Made by a program: the position numbers and the translations under genes. A DNA stretch of 64,000 nucleotides from Niveibacterium terrae (GTDB lineage: Bacteria; Pseudomonadota; Gammaproteobacteria; Burkholderiales; Rhodocyclaceae), in assembly GCF_048213115.1 (NCBI RefSeq), contig NZ_CP172404.1, forward strand, positions 2,728,001 through 2,792,000. Reading direction: 5' to 3'. Below, in pieces: positions 52,424-63,175 of the stretch. How positions within the stretch are numbered: the stretch's first letter is position 1; each line of letters opens with the position of its first letter. The notes beneath the pieces were generated by a model that was given only the letters and a program-made list of their open reading frames with translations, was not told the origin of the DNA and searched no databases.

Positions 52424-53110
52424 ATGCAATTCGAAAATCTGCAAACCCCCGCAGCAAGCTATGCGCCCGCGCGCAACCGCGTGCTGCGCAACACTTACAT
52501 GCTGCTTGGCCTGTCGATGATTCCGACGGTGCTGGGCGCGATGATCGGCGTGCGGACCGGCTTTTCCTTCTTCGCCGGCAGCCCGATGATCGGCTTCCTG
52601 GCCTTCCTGGCGATCGCCTTCGGCTTCTTCTACGGAATCCAGCGTTTCAAGAACAGCGGCGTCGGCGTCGCGCTGCTGCTCGGCTTCACGCTGTTCATGG
52701 GGCTGATGCTCTCGGGCATCCTGCGCTACACGCTGCACTTCTCGAACGGCGCCGAGCTGATCGCGCTGGCCGCGGGCGGCACCGGCGCGATCTTCGTGAC
52801 GATGGCCGGCATCGCGACCGTGTCGAAGCGCGATTTCTCGAACCTGGGCAAGTTCCTGTTCGCCGGCATGATCCTGGTTCTGCTGGCTTCGCTCGCGAAC
52901 ATCTTCCTGGCCCTGCCGGCGCTGACGATCGCGGTCTCGGTGCTGTGCGTCGCGATCTTCTCCGCCTACATCCTTTACGACGTGCAACAGGTCGTCAATG
53001 GCGGCGAGACGAACTACGTGATCGCAACGCTGCAGATCTACCTCGACGTCTACAACGTGTTCGTGCACCTGCTGAGCCTGCTCGGCATCTTCGGCGGCAA
53101 CCGCGACTGA
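52424..53110 (+). CDS. Bax inhibitor-1/YccA-family membrane protein
   Basis: 228 residues from ATG 52424, with AAGGAGAACAGAGG upstream. Seven hydrophobic helices and the BI-1 family segment SAYILYDVQQVVNGGETNYVIA near the C-terminus with its conserved Asp. Family members are Ca2+-leak or protease-modulating inner-membrane proteins (YccA acts on FtsH in E. coli). Single gene closed by an intrinsic terminator. Confidence 0.94.
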   Translation: MQFENLQTPAASYAPARNRVLRNTYMLLGLSMIPTVLGAMIGVRTGFSFFAGSPMIGFLAFLAIAFGFFYGIQRFKNSGVGVALLLGFTLFMGLMLSGILRYTLHFSNGAELIALAAGGTGAIFVTMAGIATVSKRDFSNLGKFLFAGMILVLLASLANIFLALPALTIAVSVLCVAIFSAYILYDVQQVVNGGETNYVIATLQIYLDVYNVFVHLLSLLGIFGGNRD

Positions 53111-53125
53111 TTCGCACTGAAGTAC

Positions 53126-53156
53126 AAAAAGGGCAACCCGCGGGTTGCCCTTTTTT
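53126..53156. terminator. Intrinsic terminator after the BI-1 gene
   Basis: GGGCAACCCG and CGGGTTGCCC form a perfect 10-bp stem with A5 before and T6 after. Also usable for rlmD on the other strand. Confidence 0.93.
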
Positions 53157-53176
53157 GTCCACGGCCCGGAGCGGGT

Positions 53177-54475
53177 TCATGCGCGCTCGAACAGCGCGAT
53201 CGACTCGACGTGGGAGGTATGCGGGAACATGTTCGCGACTCCGGCGCCGAGCAGCCGATAGCCTTTCTCGTGGATCAGCACCGCGGCATCGCGGGCCAGC
53301 GTGGCCGGGTTGCACGAGACATAGACGATGCGCGATGGCGAATTCTCGCCCAGCGCCTTGATGACCGCGATCGCGCCTTCGCGCGGCGGGTCGATCAGCA
53401 GCTTGTCGAGCGGTCCGAGCGCCGCGAGGCTCTCGGGCGTCGCTTCGAAGAGGTTGGCGACCTGAAACTCGCTGCGCTCGGCGAGGCCGTTCGCAGCGGC
53501 ATTGAGAGCCGCCCGTTCGACCAGCGCCTGGCTGCCTTCGACGCCGATCACGTGCGCGCCGCGGCGGCTGATCGGCAGGCTGAAATTGCCCAGACCGCAG
53601 AACAGATCGGCGATCCGTTCGCCGGGCCGCGGGTCGAGCAGCTGCATTGCGCGGCGAATCAGCAGGCGGTTGATCGCGACATTGACCTGGGTGAAGTCGG
53701 TCGGCCGGAAAGCGAGCCGCAGGTCGAACTCGGGCAGCGTGTAGTGAAGCAGTCGGTCGGCATCGGGGTCGATGGGGTGAACCGTGTCCGGCCCTCCGGG
53801 CTGCAGCCACATCGAGAAGCCCGAAGTCTCGCCGAAGCGCTTCAGGATCTCGATGTCCGAGGCTTCGAGCGGCAGCAGGTTCCTCAGCACCAGCACCTTC
53901 TGTTCGTCGCCGAAAGCGATCTCGATCTGCGGAATCCGATCGGGCACCGACATACTGGCTAGCAGCGCGCGCAGATCCAGCAACTTGTGCCCGACTTCGG
54001 GCGGCAGGATCTCGCAGGAGCGCATGTCGGCGATATAGCTGCTGCGCCGTTCGTGGAAGCCGACCAGAACGCCGCCCTTTTTCGGCACGTCGCGCACGCC
54101 GATCCGCGCACGGTAGCGGTAGCCCCAGGTCGGACCGTAGATGGCCGGAAAGACGACTTCCGGACGGATCTGCGCGATGTGCCAGAGGGAATCCTCGAGC
54201 ACGCGCTGCTTGACGGCAACCTGGGCCGAAGGCTCCAGGTGCTGCATCGAGCAGCCTCCGCAGACCCCGAAATGCGCACAGCGCGGCGAAACTCTCTGGG
54301 AGCTGGGCTTGAGAATGCTCTGGGCGGTGGCCAGTTCGAAGCTGGGCTTGCGCCGATAGCTCGCGTACTCGACCTTCTCTCCAGGCAGGGCACCCTCGAC
54401 GAAGATCGTCTTGCCTTCCTGGCGAGCCACTCCCTTGCCTTCATGATCGAGCGATTCGATGGTGACGACCGGCAT
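53177..54475 (-). CDS. rlmD: 23S rRNA (uracil-1939-C5) methyltransferase
   Basis: 432 residues from ATG 54475; a TTG five codons upstream is less likely. A TRAM domain (~1-60) is followed by [4Fe-4S] ligands C66, C72 and C75 in CAHFGVCGGC. The SAM-binding region is ADLFCGLGNFSLPIS, the DPPREG motif follows, and catalytic Cys 388 lies in VYVSCNPATLARD. All RlmD features are present. Shares a terminator with the convergent BI-1 gene. Confidence 0.95.
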   Translation of the reverse strand: MPVVTIESLDHEGKGVARQEGKTIFVEGALPGEKVEYASYRRKPSFELATAQSILKPSSQRVSPRCAHFGVCGGCSMQHLEPSAQVAVKQRVLEDSLWHIAQIRPEVVFPAIYGPTWGYRYRARIGVRDVPKKGGVLVGFHERRSSYIADMRSCEILPPEVGHKLLDLRALLASMSVPDRIPQIEIAFGDEQKVLVLRNLLPLEASDIEILKRFGETSGFSMWLQPGGPDTVHPIDPDADRLLHYTLPEFDLRLAFRPTDFTQVNVAINRLLIRRAMQLLDPRPGERIADLFCGLGNFSLPISRRGAHVIGVEGSQALVERAALNAAANGLAERSEFQVANLFEATPESLAALGPLDKLLIDPPREGAIAVIKALGENSPSRIVYVSCNPATLARDAAVLIHEKGYRLLGAGVANMFPHTSHVESIALFERA

Positions 54476-54791
54476 GTTCTCAGTCCGCAAAAACTGTGCA
54501 TTTTATCAGCCATTGAAGCCGCGCTGATGGCTGATCTTTTGTCTAGGCAGCCACCCCCCTAACAAACAGATGCAGTTTTTTTTCAACAGGCGTAGACTCC
54601 CGCAATCAGTTCGCCGATGGCGGTCTGATCGCGACTCTCACCAGGACGACTTGGTCGCCCGAAGAGAATCTCGATGGCATGTTCCCCATTTCAGGAATCA
54701 TGTTATGATTGGCAAGTTGGTTGGGCACCCAGCTCGGCCGGCAATGAATAAGTAGTAAATGTTTATCTCTATCGATAAGGGAAACCCACAA
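54476..54791. other. 316-base intergenic region, rlmD / lipoprotein
   Basis: No open frame with coding character. Holds a T8 run near 54574-54582, a TATGAT -10 candidate at 54704-54709 and AAGGGAAA just before the lipoprotein ATG. It is less G+C-rich than its surroundings. A long leader of about 75 bases is implied if TATGAT is used. A small RNA cannot be excluded. Confidence 0.55.
54704..54709 (+). promoter_or_regulatory. -10 element for the heptad-repeat lipoprotein
   Basis: TATGAT, 5 of 6 to consensus, preceded by an extended TGT at 54701-54703. The -35 at 16 bases (TTCCCC) is weak. Confidence 0.4.
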
Positions 54792-55001
54792 ATGTACAAG
54801 TCTATCCTCGTTGCAGCCCTCCTGGCCCTGGCCGTGACCGCTTGCGGCAAGAAAGAAGAAGCTGCTCCCGCCGTTGAAGCTTCCGCCCCCGCTGTTGAAG
54901 CTTCCGCTCCGGCTGCTGAAGCTTCCGCTCCTGAAGCTGACGCTTCCGCTCCGGCTGCCGACGCTTCGGCTCCTGAAGCTGACGCTTCCGCCGCCAAGTA
55001 A
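54792..55001 (+). CDS. Small heptad-repeat lipoprotein
   Basis: 69 residues from ATG 54792 with AAGGGAAA before it. Signal peptide with lipobox AVTAC, lipidated Cys 18, then GKKEEAAPA and six seven-residue repeats of the form [VA][ED]ASAP[AE], ending in ADASAAK. The tail is acidic, Ala/Ser/Pro-rich and probably extended in the periplasm. Codons such as GCT, GTT and TCC dominate, unlike the GCG/GCC use of neighbours, which hints at high expression. Function unknown. Followed by a perfect terminator. Confidence 0.85.
   Translation: MYKSILVAALLALAVTACGKKEEAAPAVEASAPAVEASAPAAEASAPEADASAPAADASAPEADASAAK
54873..54998 (+). repeat. Six in-frame 21-bp tandem repeats
   Basis: Six direct 21-bp units, typified by GTTGAAGCTTCCGCTCCGGCT-like sequence with substitutions, encode the heptads of the lipoprotein. 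The unit length keeps the frame, so copy number could vary between strains without a frameshift. Confidence 0.85.
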
Positions 55002-55021
55002 TCTCCGGATTGCTTGAAGCG

Positions 55022-55047
55022 AAAGCCGGCCCTCGGGCCGGCTTTTT
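55022..55047 (+). terminator. Intrinsic terminator after the lipoprotein gene
   Basis: AAAGCCGGCCC and GGGCCGGCTTT form an 11-bp perfect stem with a 2-base centre, then TTTT. Confidence 0.93.
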
Positions 55048-55090
55048 CTTTGCCTGTCGCTTGTTTGCCCGTCACCTCGCGCGCAAACAA

Positions 55091-55122
55091 AAACGGCCGC
55101 CGGGTTTCCCGGGCGGCCGTTT
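55091..55122 (-). terminator. Intrinsic terminator after bamC
   Basis: AAACGGCCGCC pairs with GGCGGCCGTTT around a GC-rich loop. On the minus strand it ends in TTTTTG, 18 bases past the bamC stop. Confidence 0.88.
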
Positions 55123-55139
55123 CAATATCCGATTCCGTT

Positions 55140-56321
55140 TTACTTGAGCTGTTCGAAAAGCAGCTTCAGGACCTTGTTCGCATCGTCGCTCTTGTCCAGA
55201 TTCCCGTCCTTGTCGAGGATGCGGACCTGCGAGAGCTTCGTATCGCCCTTGACGAAAACGCGGTAGCTCGCCCCAACGGGCAGGGCGCCGGGTTTGACTT
55301 CCTGAACAGGGACTTCCGTGCTCTCGCCAAACTTGAGCCAGGAGAACCAGCCGCCCTCTTCCTTCTTCTTCGCGGCGGGCGCCTTGGAACCGGCAGCTCG
55401 CACGTCGTAGATACCCAGAGTGCTGTCCCTCTCCTCGACCAGCAAGCCGCTGCGATCCAGAGCCAGACCCACCTGACGCCAGGCCTGTTCGATCGGATCA
55501 GCGAAGACCAGCACGGCACCGCCATCGGTCGCACGTTCGAAGCGGGCGTGATCGGTCGCTTGAACCGTCATCATCAGCTCGCGGGCACGGTCTTCCTTCA
55601 GACCCAGGCTCAGCATCATCTTGCGCAGCATCTCGGCTTCGAGCCCCGGATCGGAGGGGCGCCACTCCCAGCGACTGCTGTCCTTCTGGGCGCCGACCAG
55701 CACTTCTTCAAGCCCGCGGTGGCTGATGAAGATTTCGACGGTGCCCGCCTTCAGACCCGGTTCGATCCGGGCGCGATAGCGGTCCTTCTCCGGCGACGTA
55801 TAGGCGCCATCCCAGACCTTGCTGATCACTTCGCGGACGATGTCGTTCTTGATCTTGGCGCGATTCTCGACCCAGTCGGTTTCGAGCAGGCCCAGTTCGG
55901 GGCTGTCGACGGTCAGCGTGAAGCCGTTGTCGAGCCAGAACTGGCGCATGCGCGTCCAGACCTGCTCAGGCGTCCCCGGAACGATCAGCCAGCGCTCGTT
56001 GCCTGCCCGCCCTATGCTCAGATTCCCGATCTCGGGCAGAACGCCCAGCGATGCGGAAGAGGCTCCCGCCATCCCGGTCAGCTTGTTGCCGGCCTGAAAG
56101 TCGGAGAAGGTCGTCGAAGCACTCTCACCTTCGAGCGCATAACGCTCGTCACGCCCCGGGCGGGTCAGATCCGGCGGCACTTCCAGCGCGGTCGGCCGCT
56201 GCCGGGCACCACTCTTGTAGTCGATCTTGCTGGCGTCAGTGACGGTCTGATTGATGCTGGAACAGGCTCCGACTGCGAACAGTACGCACAGGGGAGCCAT
56301 CTGGTAACGCAGTTTCTTCAT
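55140..56321 (-). CDS. bamC: Outer-membrane protein assembly factor BamC
   Basis: 393 residues. Lipobox VGAC with Cys 20, an unstructured N-terminus that binds BamD (DYKSGARQRPTALEVPPDLTRP), then two helix-grip domains (RWLIVPGTPEQVWTRMRQFWLDNGFTLT pattern and AWRQVGLALDRSGLLVEERDSTLG). Accessory subunit of the beta-barrel assembly machine. Follows dapA on the same strand with a 13-base gap, the order also found in E. coli. Confidence 0.93.
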   Translation of the reverse strand: MKKLRYQMAPLCVLFAVGACSSINQTVTDASKIDYKSGARQRPTALEVPPDLTRPGRDERYALEGESASTTFSDFQAGNKLTGMAGASSASLGVLPEIGNLSIGRAGNERWLIVPGTPEQVWTRMRQFWLDNGFTLTVDSPELGLLETDWVENRAKIKNDIVREVISKVWDGAYTSPEKDRYRARIEPGLKAGTVEIFISHRGLEEVLVGAQKDSSRWEWRPSDPGLEAEMLRKMMLSLGLKEDRARELMMTVQATDHARFERATDGGAVLVFADPIEQAWRQVGLALDRSGLLVEERDSTLGIYDVRAAGSKAPAAKKKEEGGWFSWLKFGESTEVPVQEVKPGALPVGASYRVFVKGDTKLSQVRILDKDGNLDKSDDANKVLKLLFEQLK

Positions 56322-56334
56322 GGAACGCCTTTCT

Positions 56335-57213
56335 TCAGGCCTGAATACCGGCCTGGCGCAAGGCCCCGGCGAGTTTCGAGTGATTGACTTCGGACAAGGG
56401 GGTCAGAGGCAGGCGGATGCCGCGGGAGATCCGCCCCATCCTCTCCAGAGCCCACTTGACCGGAATCGGATTCGGTTCGCAGAACAGATGGCGATGCAGC
56501 CCCGCCAGACGGGCATTGATTTCCCGCGCGGGCTTCACGTCAGCCGCCAGAGCCGCGGCGCACATCTCGTGCATCGCGCGCGGAGCGACGTTGGCGGTCA
56601 CCGAGATCACGCCATGGCCGCCGAGCAGCATGAAGGCAAGCGCGGTCAGATCGTCGCCGCTGTACAGCGCAAAACCCTCGGGCGCGCGCAGGATCAGCTC
56701 AAGGCCGCGGTCGATCGCGCCGGTCGCATCCTTGATGCCGACGATGTTTGGCACTTCGGCGAGCCGCAGCACCGTGTCGTTGCACATGTCGGCACCGGTG
56801 CGGCCAGGCACGTTGTACAGGTAGAGCGGCAGATCAACCGCTTCCGCGATCGCGCGGAAGTGCTGGTACATGCCTTCCTGGGTCGGCTTGTTGTAGTAGG
56901 GAACGACCGACAGGCCCGCCAGAGCGCCGGCTTCCTTCGCGAAGCGCGTCAGCTCGATCGCTTCCCGGGTCGAGTTTCCACCGGTCCCGGCGATCACCGG
57001 AACACGCCCGGCCGCACATTTGACCGCGAAAGAGATCAGCTGGCTGTGTTCCTCGACATCGACGGTCGGAGATTCTCCGGTCGTACCGACGATGACGATC
57101 CCGTCAGTGCCTTCGGCGACGTGCCAATCGATAAGCTCTTTCAAGCGCGCAAGGTCAATGCTTCCATCCTCGTGCATCGGAGTGACCAGAGCCACAAGCG
57201 AACCGGTAATCAT
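56335..57213 (-). CDS. dapA: 4-hydroxy-tetrahydrodipicolinate synthase
   Basis: 292 residues, the family length. Schiff-base Lys K161 in GIKDATG, Tyr Y133 in YLYNVPGRTG, and the TTGES motif at 44-48. Condenses pyruvate and aspartate semialdehyde in the lysine/diaminopimelate pathway. First gene of dapA-bamC. Confidence 0.97.
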   Translation of the reverse strand: MITGSLVALVTPMHEDGSIDLARLKELIDWHVAEGTDGIVIVGTTGESPTVDVEEHSQLISFAVKCAAGRVPVIAGTGGNSTREAIELTRFAKEAGALAGLSVVPYYNKPTQEGMYQHFRAIAEAVDLPLYLYNVPGRTGADMCNDTVLRLAEVPNIVGIKDATGAIDRGLELILRAPEGFALYSGDDLTALAFMLLGGHGVISVTANVAPRAMHEMCAAALAADVKPAREINARLAGLHRHLFCEPNPIPVKWALERMGRISRGIRLPLTPLSEVNHSKLAGALRQAGIQA

Positions 57214-57377
57214 GCGAAAGCCGCCAGATTGAAAAGTGTGGATTCTAGCGCATCCAGCCAGAGTCCAAGCGATCCGGCTTACAAGTCCTCACGTTTGCGC
57301 ACCGATGAGTCGGAAAGCCGATTCCGCACAAGGAAGAGGCCTGCCGCCTCGAGCACAATCTGCACTATCCTACCGGC

Positions 57378-58319
57378 ATGACGCCCGAAGACGCTCTGTC
57401 CGTTTCCCGTGCCAGCCAGCTGGCAAACTCGATCTGCACCGCCGTCGGCCTGCACATTCTCGGCAAGCCGACCGAGATCCGGCTCGCCGTCGCCTGCCTG
57501 CTCGCTGACGGGCATCTGCTGATCGAGGACGTGCCCGGAGTCGGCAAGACCACGCTGGCACGCGCGCTCGCCGAAGCCTGCGGCCTCGCTTGGCACCGCC
57601 TGCAGTTCACGAGCGACATGCTCCCGACCGACCTGCTCGGCGTTTCGGTCTGGGAGAGCCACTCCGCGCAGTTCGTGTTCCGGCCCGGCCCCCTCTTCGC
57701 CGAGCTCGTGCTTGCCGACGAAATCAACCGCGCCCCGCCCAAAACCCAGAGCGCTCTGCTCGAAGCGATGGAGGAAGGGCGGGTCTCGGTCGAAGGCGAA
57801 ACCCGGCCGCTACCCTCGCCCTTCTTCGTCATCGCGACCCAGAACCCGACCTGGCACGCCGGCACTTTCCCTCTGCCCGAATCCCAGCTCGACCGCTTCC
57901 TGATGCGCCTGTCGCTGGGCTATCCGCCCGAGGAAGCCGAAGTCGCGCTGCTCTCGGGTTCGCCCGGAGCGCGCCGGCTAAGCCTCGCCCCTGTGGTGGA
58001 TAGAGCCATCCTGCTCGCGCTGCAGGCGAGCTGCGCCAACATCCACGCCAGCGAAGCGATTGCCCGCTACATCCGCCGGCTGCTCGAAGCGAGCCGGCTC
58101 AACGCCGAGTTCTCGCTGGGCCTGTCGCCCCGGGCCGGTCTCGCGCTGCTCTCGGCGGCCCGCGCTCTGGCCCTGCTCGAAGGCCGCGACTTCGTCGCGC
58201 CCGAGGACGTGCAACAGGCCTGGCTCCCCGTCGCCGGACACCGGATCACCGGCCGCGACGGCCTTCCTGCGCCCGAAGCCGCCGTTGCGGCGCTGCTCGC
58301 CGCGACGCCGATAGAGTGA
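57378..58319 (+). CDS. MoxR-family AAA+ ATPase
   Basis: 313 residues. Walker A GVGKTTLARAL at 54-64, Walker B LVLADEINRAPPKTQSALLEAMEE and sensor 1 VIATQNP are intact, as is the family's TLPLPESQLDRFLMR segment (here FPLPESQLDRF). Acts as a chaperone for VWA or DUF58 partners. Coupled by ATGA overlap to the DUF58 gene. Confidence 0.93.
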   Translation: MTPEDALSVSRASQLANSICTAVGLHILGKPTEIRLAVACLLADGHLLIEDVPGVGKTTLARALAEACGLAWHRLQFTSDMLPTDLLGVSVWESHSAQFVFRPGPLFAELVLADEINRAPPKTQSALLEAMEEGRVSVEGETRPLPSPFFVIATQNPTWHAGTFPLPESQLDRFLMRLSLGYPPEEAEVALLSGSPGARRLSLAPVVDRAILLALQASCANIHASEAIARYIRRLLEASRLNAEFSLGLSPRAGLALLSAARALALLEGRDFVAPEDVQQAWLPVAGHRITGRDGLPAPEAAVAALLAATPIE

Positions 58320-59282
58320 AGCGCCCGTCGCTGTCCGCGTTGCGCGAAGCCCTGCAGCAGTGGATGCTGCGCGGGCGCCGCAGCGAGGCTCTGCCGATCG
58401 AGGTGCCGCAGAGGCGGGTCTATATCGTGCCGACCCGCGAAGGCCTGAGCTTCGCCGCGCTGCTGCTCGCGATGCTGATCGCGAGCCTCAACTACAACCT
58501 GGCGCTGGGATTCCTGCTGAGCTTCTCACTGGCCGGAATCGCCCAGGTCTGCCTGCTCAGGACTCACCGCAACATCAACGGCCTGATCCTCGCGAGCGCC
58601 CGCAGCGCAAATGCGCATCAGGGCGGCGTGCTCGGTTTCGCGCTCGTCTTCGCCGATCGGGCGCAGCGCGCGCGCGAAGCGCTGGAGCTGATCGACGCGA
58701 AAGGCTACCGGCTGGGCTTCTCGATCGCCGCAGGCGGCTTCACCCAGGTCGAACTCGCGCTCACCGCGCGCCGCCGCGGCAGGCAGAGCCTGGGCCGGAT
58801 ACGCATCGAGACCCGCTTCCCGCTCGGCCTCTTCCGCGCCTGGACCCTGCTCGAACCGGATGTAGCGGCGTGGGTCTACCCGAGCCCGGAGGCCAAAGCG
58901 CCTCCACCCCCGCTTCACGGCAGCGGCGCCAGCGCTTCGCGCACGCCCGCGCCGGGCACCGACAGCTTCGATTCGCTGCGCCCCTATCAGCCCGGAGACC
59001 CGCTGCGCGCGATCGCCTGGAAACGCCTCGCGCGCGGCGATGCGCCCGCCAGCAAACTGTTCAGTTCGGAAGAGAGCGGCGAGCTGCGCCTCACCTGGCT
59101 GGACTGCCAGGCGCTTCCCGGCACCGAAGCGCGGCTCTCGCGGCTGTGCGCCTGGGCGCTGGAAGCCGAGCGCAGCGGCCGCAACTGGTCCCTGAGCCTG
59201 CCCGGAACCCTGCTCGCGATGAGCCGCGGCCCCACCCATCTGAGTGCCGCGCTCGAAGCGCTGGCAAGCTTCCCTGCCTCCG

Positions 59283-59293
<11 letters not shown>
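58316..59293 (+). CDS. DUF58-domain membrane protein
   Basis: 325 residues. N-terminal helices near 43-75 (FAALLLAMLIASLNYNLALGFLLSF), then the DUF58 signature FDSLRPYQPGDPLRAIAWKRLARG. Common partner of MoxR ATPases and of the transglutaminase encoded next. Overlaps that gene by 11 bases. The exact biochemical role of the set is unknown. Confidence 0.88.
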
Positions 59294-61210
<1,917 letters not shown>

Positions 61211-61238
<28 letters not shown>

Positions 61239-62224
61239 GCGCGCTCCTTCTCATCAGCCCGGCCGCCCCCGCCGAAGAAACTTCGGCCACGCCCTATGCC
61301 GAGCGCACCGACGTGCGCGCCTTCGCGCACGAGCTGGCGAAGCGCGAAGGCCTCGACGAAGCAAAGATCCTCGCCTCGCTGTGCGAAGCCCGCTTCCAGC
61401 CTTCGGTGATCAAGGCGATCCTGCCGCCCGCGAGCCCGGCATCGCGCTCCTGGGTTCGCTACCGCGCCCGCTTCCTCGATCGTCCGCGCATCACCGGCGG
61501 TCTCGGTTTCTGGCAGATCTATTCCGATGCGCTCACGCGCGCTGAAAAGCAGTACGGAGTCCCGGCCGAGATCATCGTCGCGATCATCGGCATCGAGAGC
61601 ATCTACGGCCGCGGCCCCGGCAATTACCAGACCCTGTCCGCGCTCGCGACGCTGGCCTTCGACTATCCGCCGCGCGCCGAACTGTTCCGTCAGGAGCTCT
61701 CCGAGCTCTTCCTGCTTGCCCGCGACCAGAGCCGCGATGTCGCATCGTTCAAAGGCTCCTACGCCGGCGCGATCGGCCTGCCCCAGTTCATGCCCAGCAG
61801 CATTCGCCGCTTCGCGATCGACTTCGACGCCGACGGGAAAATCGATCTCGAGATGAATCCGGTCGATGCGATCGGCTCGGTCGCGAACTTCCTGAACAAG
61901 CACGGCTGGAAGAACGGCGAGATCGCGGCGCTGCCGGCCAGGGTATCGGACGCGCAGAACGCGGCGGCGGCGATAGAGGGCGGAATCGTCCCGCGCTACA
62001 GCCGGACCGAACTCGCCCGCCTCGGGATCAGCGCCGACACTCCGCTCACCGTCGACGCCCCCGCAGCGCTGATCGATCTGCCTTCACCCGAAGCCGCGAC
62101 CGAATACTGGCTGGGCTACGCGAACTTCTACGTGATCACCCGCTACAACCGGTCGAGTTTCTATGCGATGTCGGTGCTGCAGCTCGCCCGCGCGCTGCGC
62201 ACCGAACACGACCAGCAGCCTTGA
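61211..62224 (+). CDS. mltB: Membrane-bound lytic murein transglycosylase B
   Basis: 337 residues from ATG 61211, overlapping the transglutaminase gene by 28 bases. Signal peptide ends near residue 21 (ISPAAPA) with no lipobox, so probably periplasmic rather than lipidated. Catalytic Glu 129 in GIESIYGRGPG, and the family segments YAGAIGLPQFMPSS, DLEMNPVDAIGSVANFL and YNRSSFYAMSVLQLA. Cleaves peptidoglycan to 1,6-anhydro products. Pairing with a TgpA-like gene fits an envelope role for the cluster. Confidence 0.93.
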
Positions 62225-63160
62225 TCAGAACAGCACGTCGCGCGAAACCCCCCGGCGCTTGAGGATGCGCCGGAGCTGAGAGAGCGCTTCAAGCTGGATC
62301 TGGCGAACCCGCTCCCGGGTCAGCCCCAGCTGCAGCGCGAGCTCTTCGAGCGTCTGGATCTCGACTTCATCCATCCCGTAGCGGGCACCGATAACGAGGC
62401 GCTGCTTCTCGCTGAGCTGGGATATCCAGTAACGGACCAGCTGCTCGATCTCGCCGTTCTGGATTTGCTCCTCCGGCCCTTCCGACAGATCGTCGGCGAG
62501 CGATTCGCCAATCGACAGGTTCGGGTCGATGTCGAGCGGTGCATCGAGCGAGGCCGTGTGTTCATTGAGGGACAGGATGTGGCGGACCGCCTCGACGGGC
62601 CGCGACAAGCGCATCGCGACCTGATCGAGGCTTGCCGAACCGTGGCTCGATTCGAGTGCCCGCTGGGCGCGCAGAACCTGGTTGAGCTCCTTGACCACAT
62701 GAACCGGCAGCCGGATCGTCCGCGACTGATTCATGATCGCCCGCTCGATGTTCTGCCGGATCCACCAGGTGGCATAGGTCGAGAAGCGAAAGCCGCGCTC
62801 GGGATCGTATTTCTCGAGCGCGTGGATCAGTCCGAGGTTGCCCTCCTCGACCAGGTCGAGGAGCGGAATGCCGCGATTGAGGTAATGCTTGGCGATATTC
62901 ACAACCAAGCGCAGGTTGTGCTCGATCATCTTCTGCCGCGCCGAGAAATCGCCCTTCCTCATCCGCCGGGAGAGTGAGACTTCCTCCTCGGCGGTCAGCA
63001 GCGGGTTGGCCCCGATCTCGTTCAGATAGATCTGGGTGACATCGTTGAGAAATTCGTTTTCAGGAGGAGCGGGCGCAGGTTCCGCCTCGAAAGCCTCGAT
63101 CTCTGGCGGGAGATCCGGCTCTTTTTCTTCCTCTTCGTCGAAATAGGCCGGATCGTACAT
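62225..63160 (-). CDS. rpoS: RNA polymerase sigma factor RpoS
   Basis: 311 residues. Acidic N-terminus, region 1.2/2 (DVTQIYLNEIGANPLLTAEEE, then MIEHNLRLVVNIAKHY and FSTYATWWIRQNIERAIMNQ), region 3, and region 4 with the helix-turn-helix LTRERVRQIQLEALSQLRRIL. Sequence and context with nlpD identify it as RpoS rather than RpoD or RpoH. Directs stationary-phase and general stress transcription. Convergent with mltB, 15 bases after nlpD. Confidence 0.96.
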   Translation of the reverse strand: MYDPAYFDEEEEKEPDLPPEIEAFEAEPAPAPPENEFLNDVTQIYLNEIGANPLLTAEEEVSLSRRMRKGDFSARQKMIEHNLRLVVNIAKHYLNRGIPLLDLVEEGNLGLIHALEKYDPERGFRFSTYATWWIRQNIERAIMNQSRTIRLPVHVVKELNQVLRAQRALESSHGSASLDQVAMRLSRPVEAVRHILSLNEHTASLDAPLDIDPNLSIGESLADDLSEGPEEQIQNGEIEQLVRYWISQLSEKQRLVIGARYGMDEVEIQTLEELALQLGLTRERVRQIQLEALSQLRRILKRRGVSRDVLF

Positions 63161-63175
63161 ATCCCCCCCACCCTA

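Noticed and set aside
54873..54998. Tandem repeats as a CRISPR-like array
   Set aside because: The units are contiguous, in frame, 21 bp long and lie inside a lipoprotein gene with a signal peptide; there are no spacers and no cas genes.
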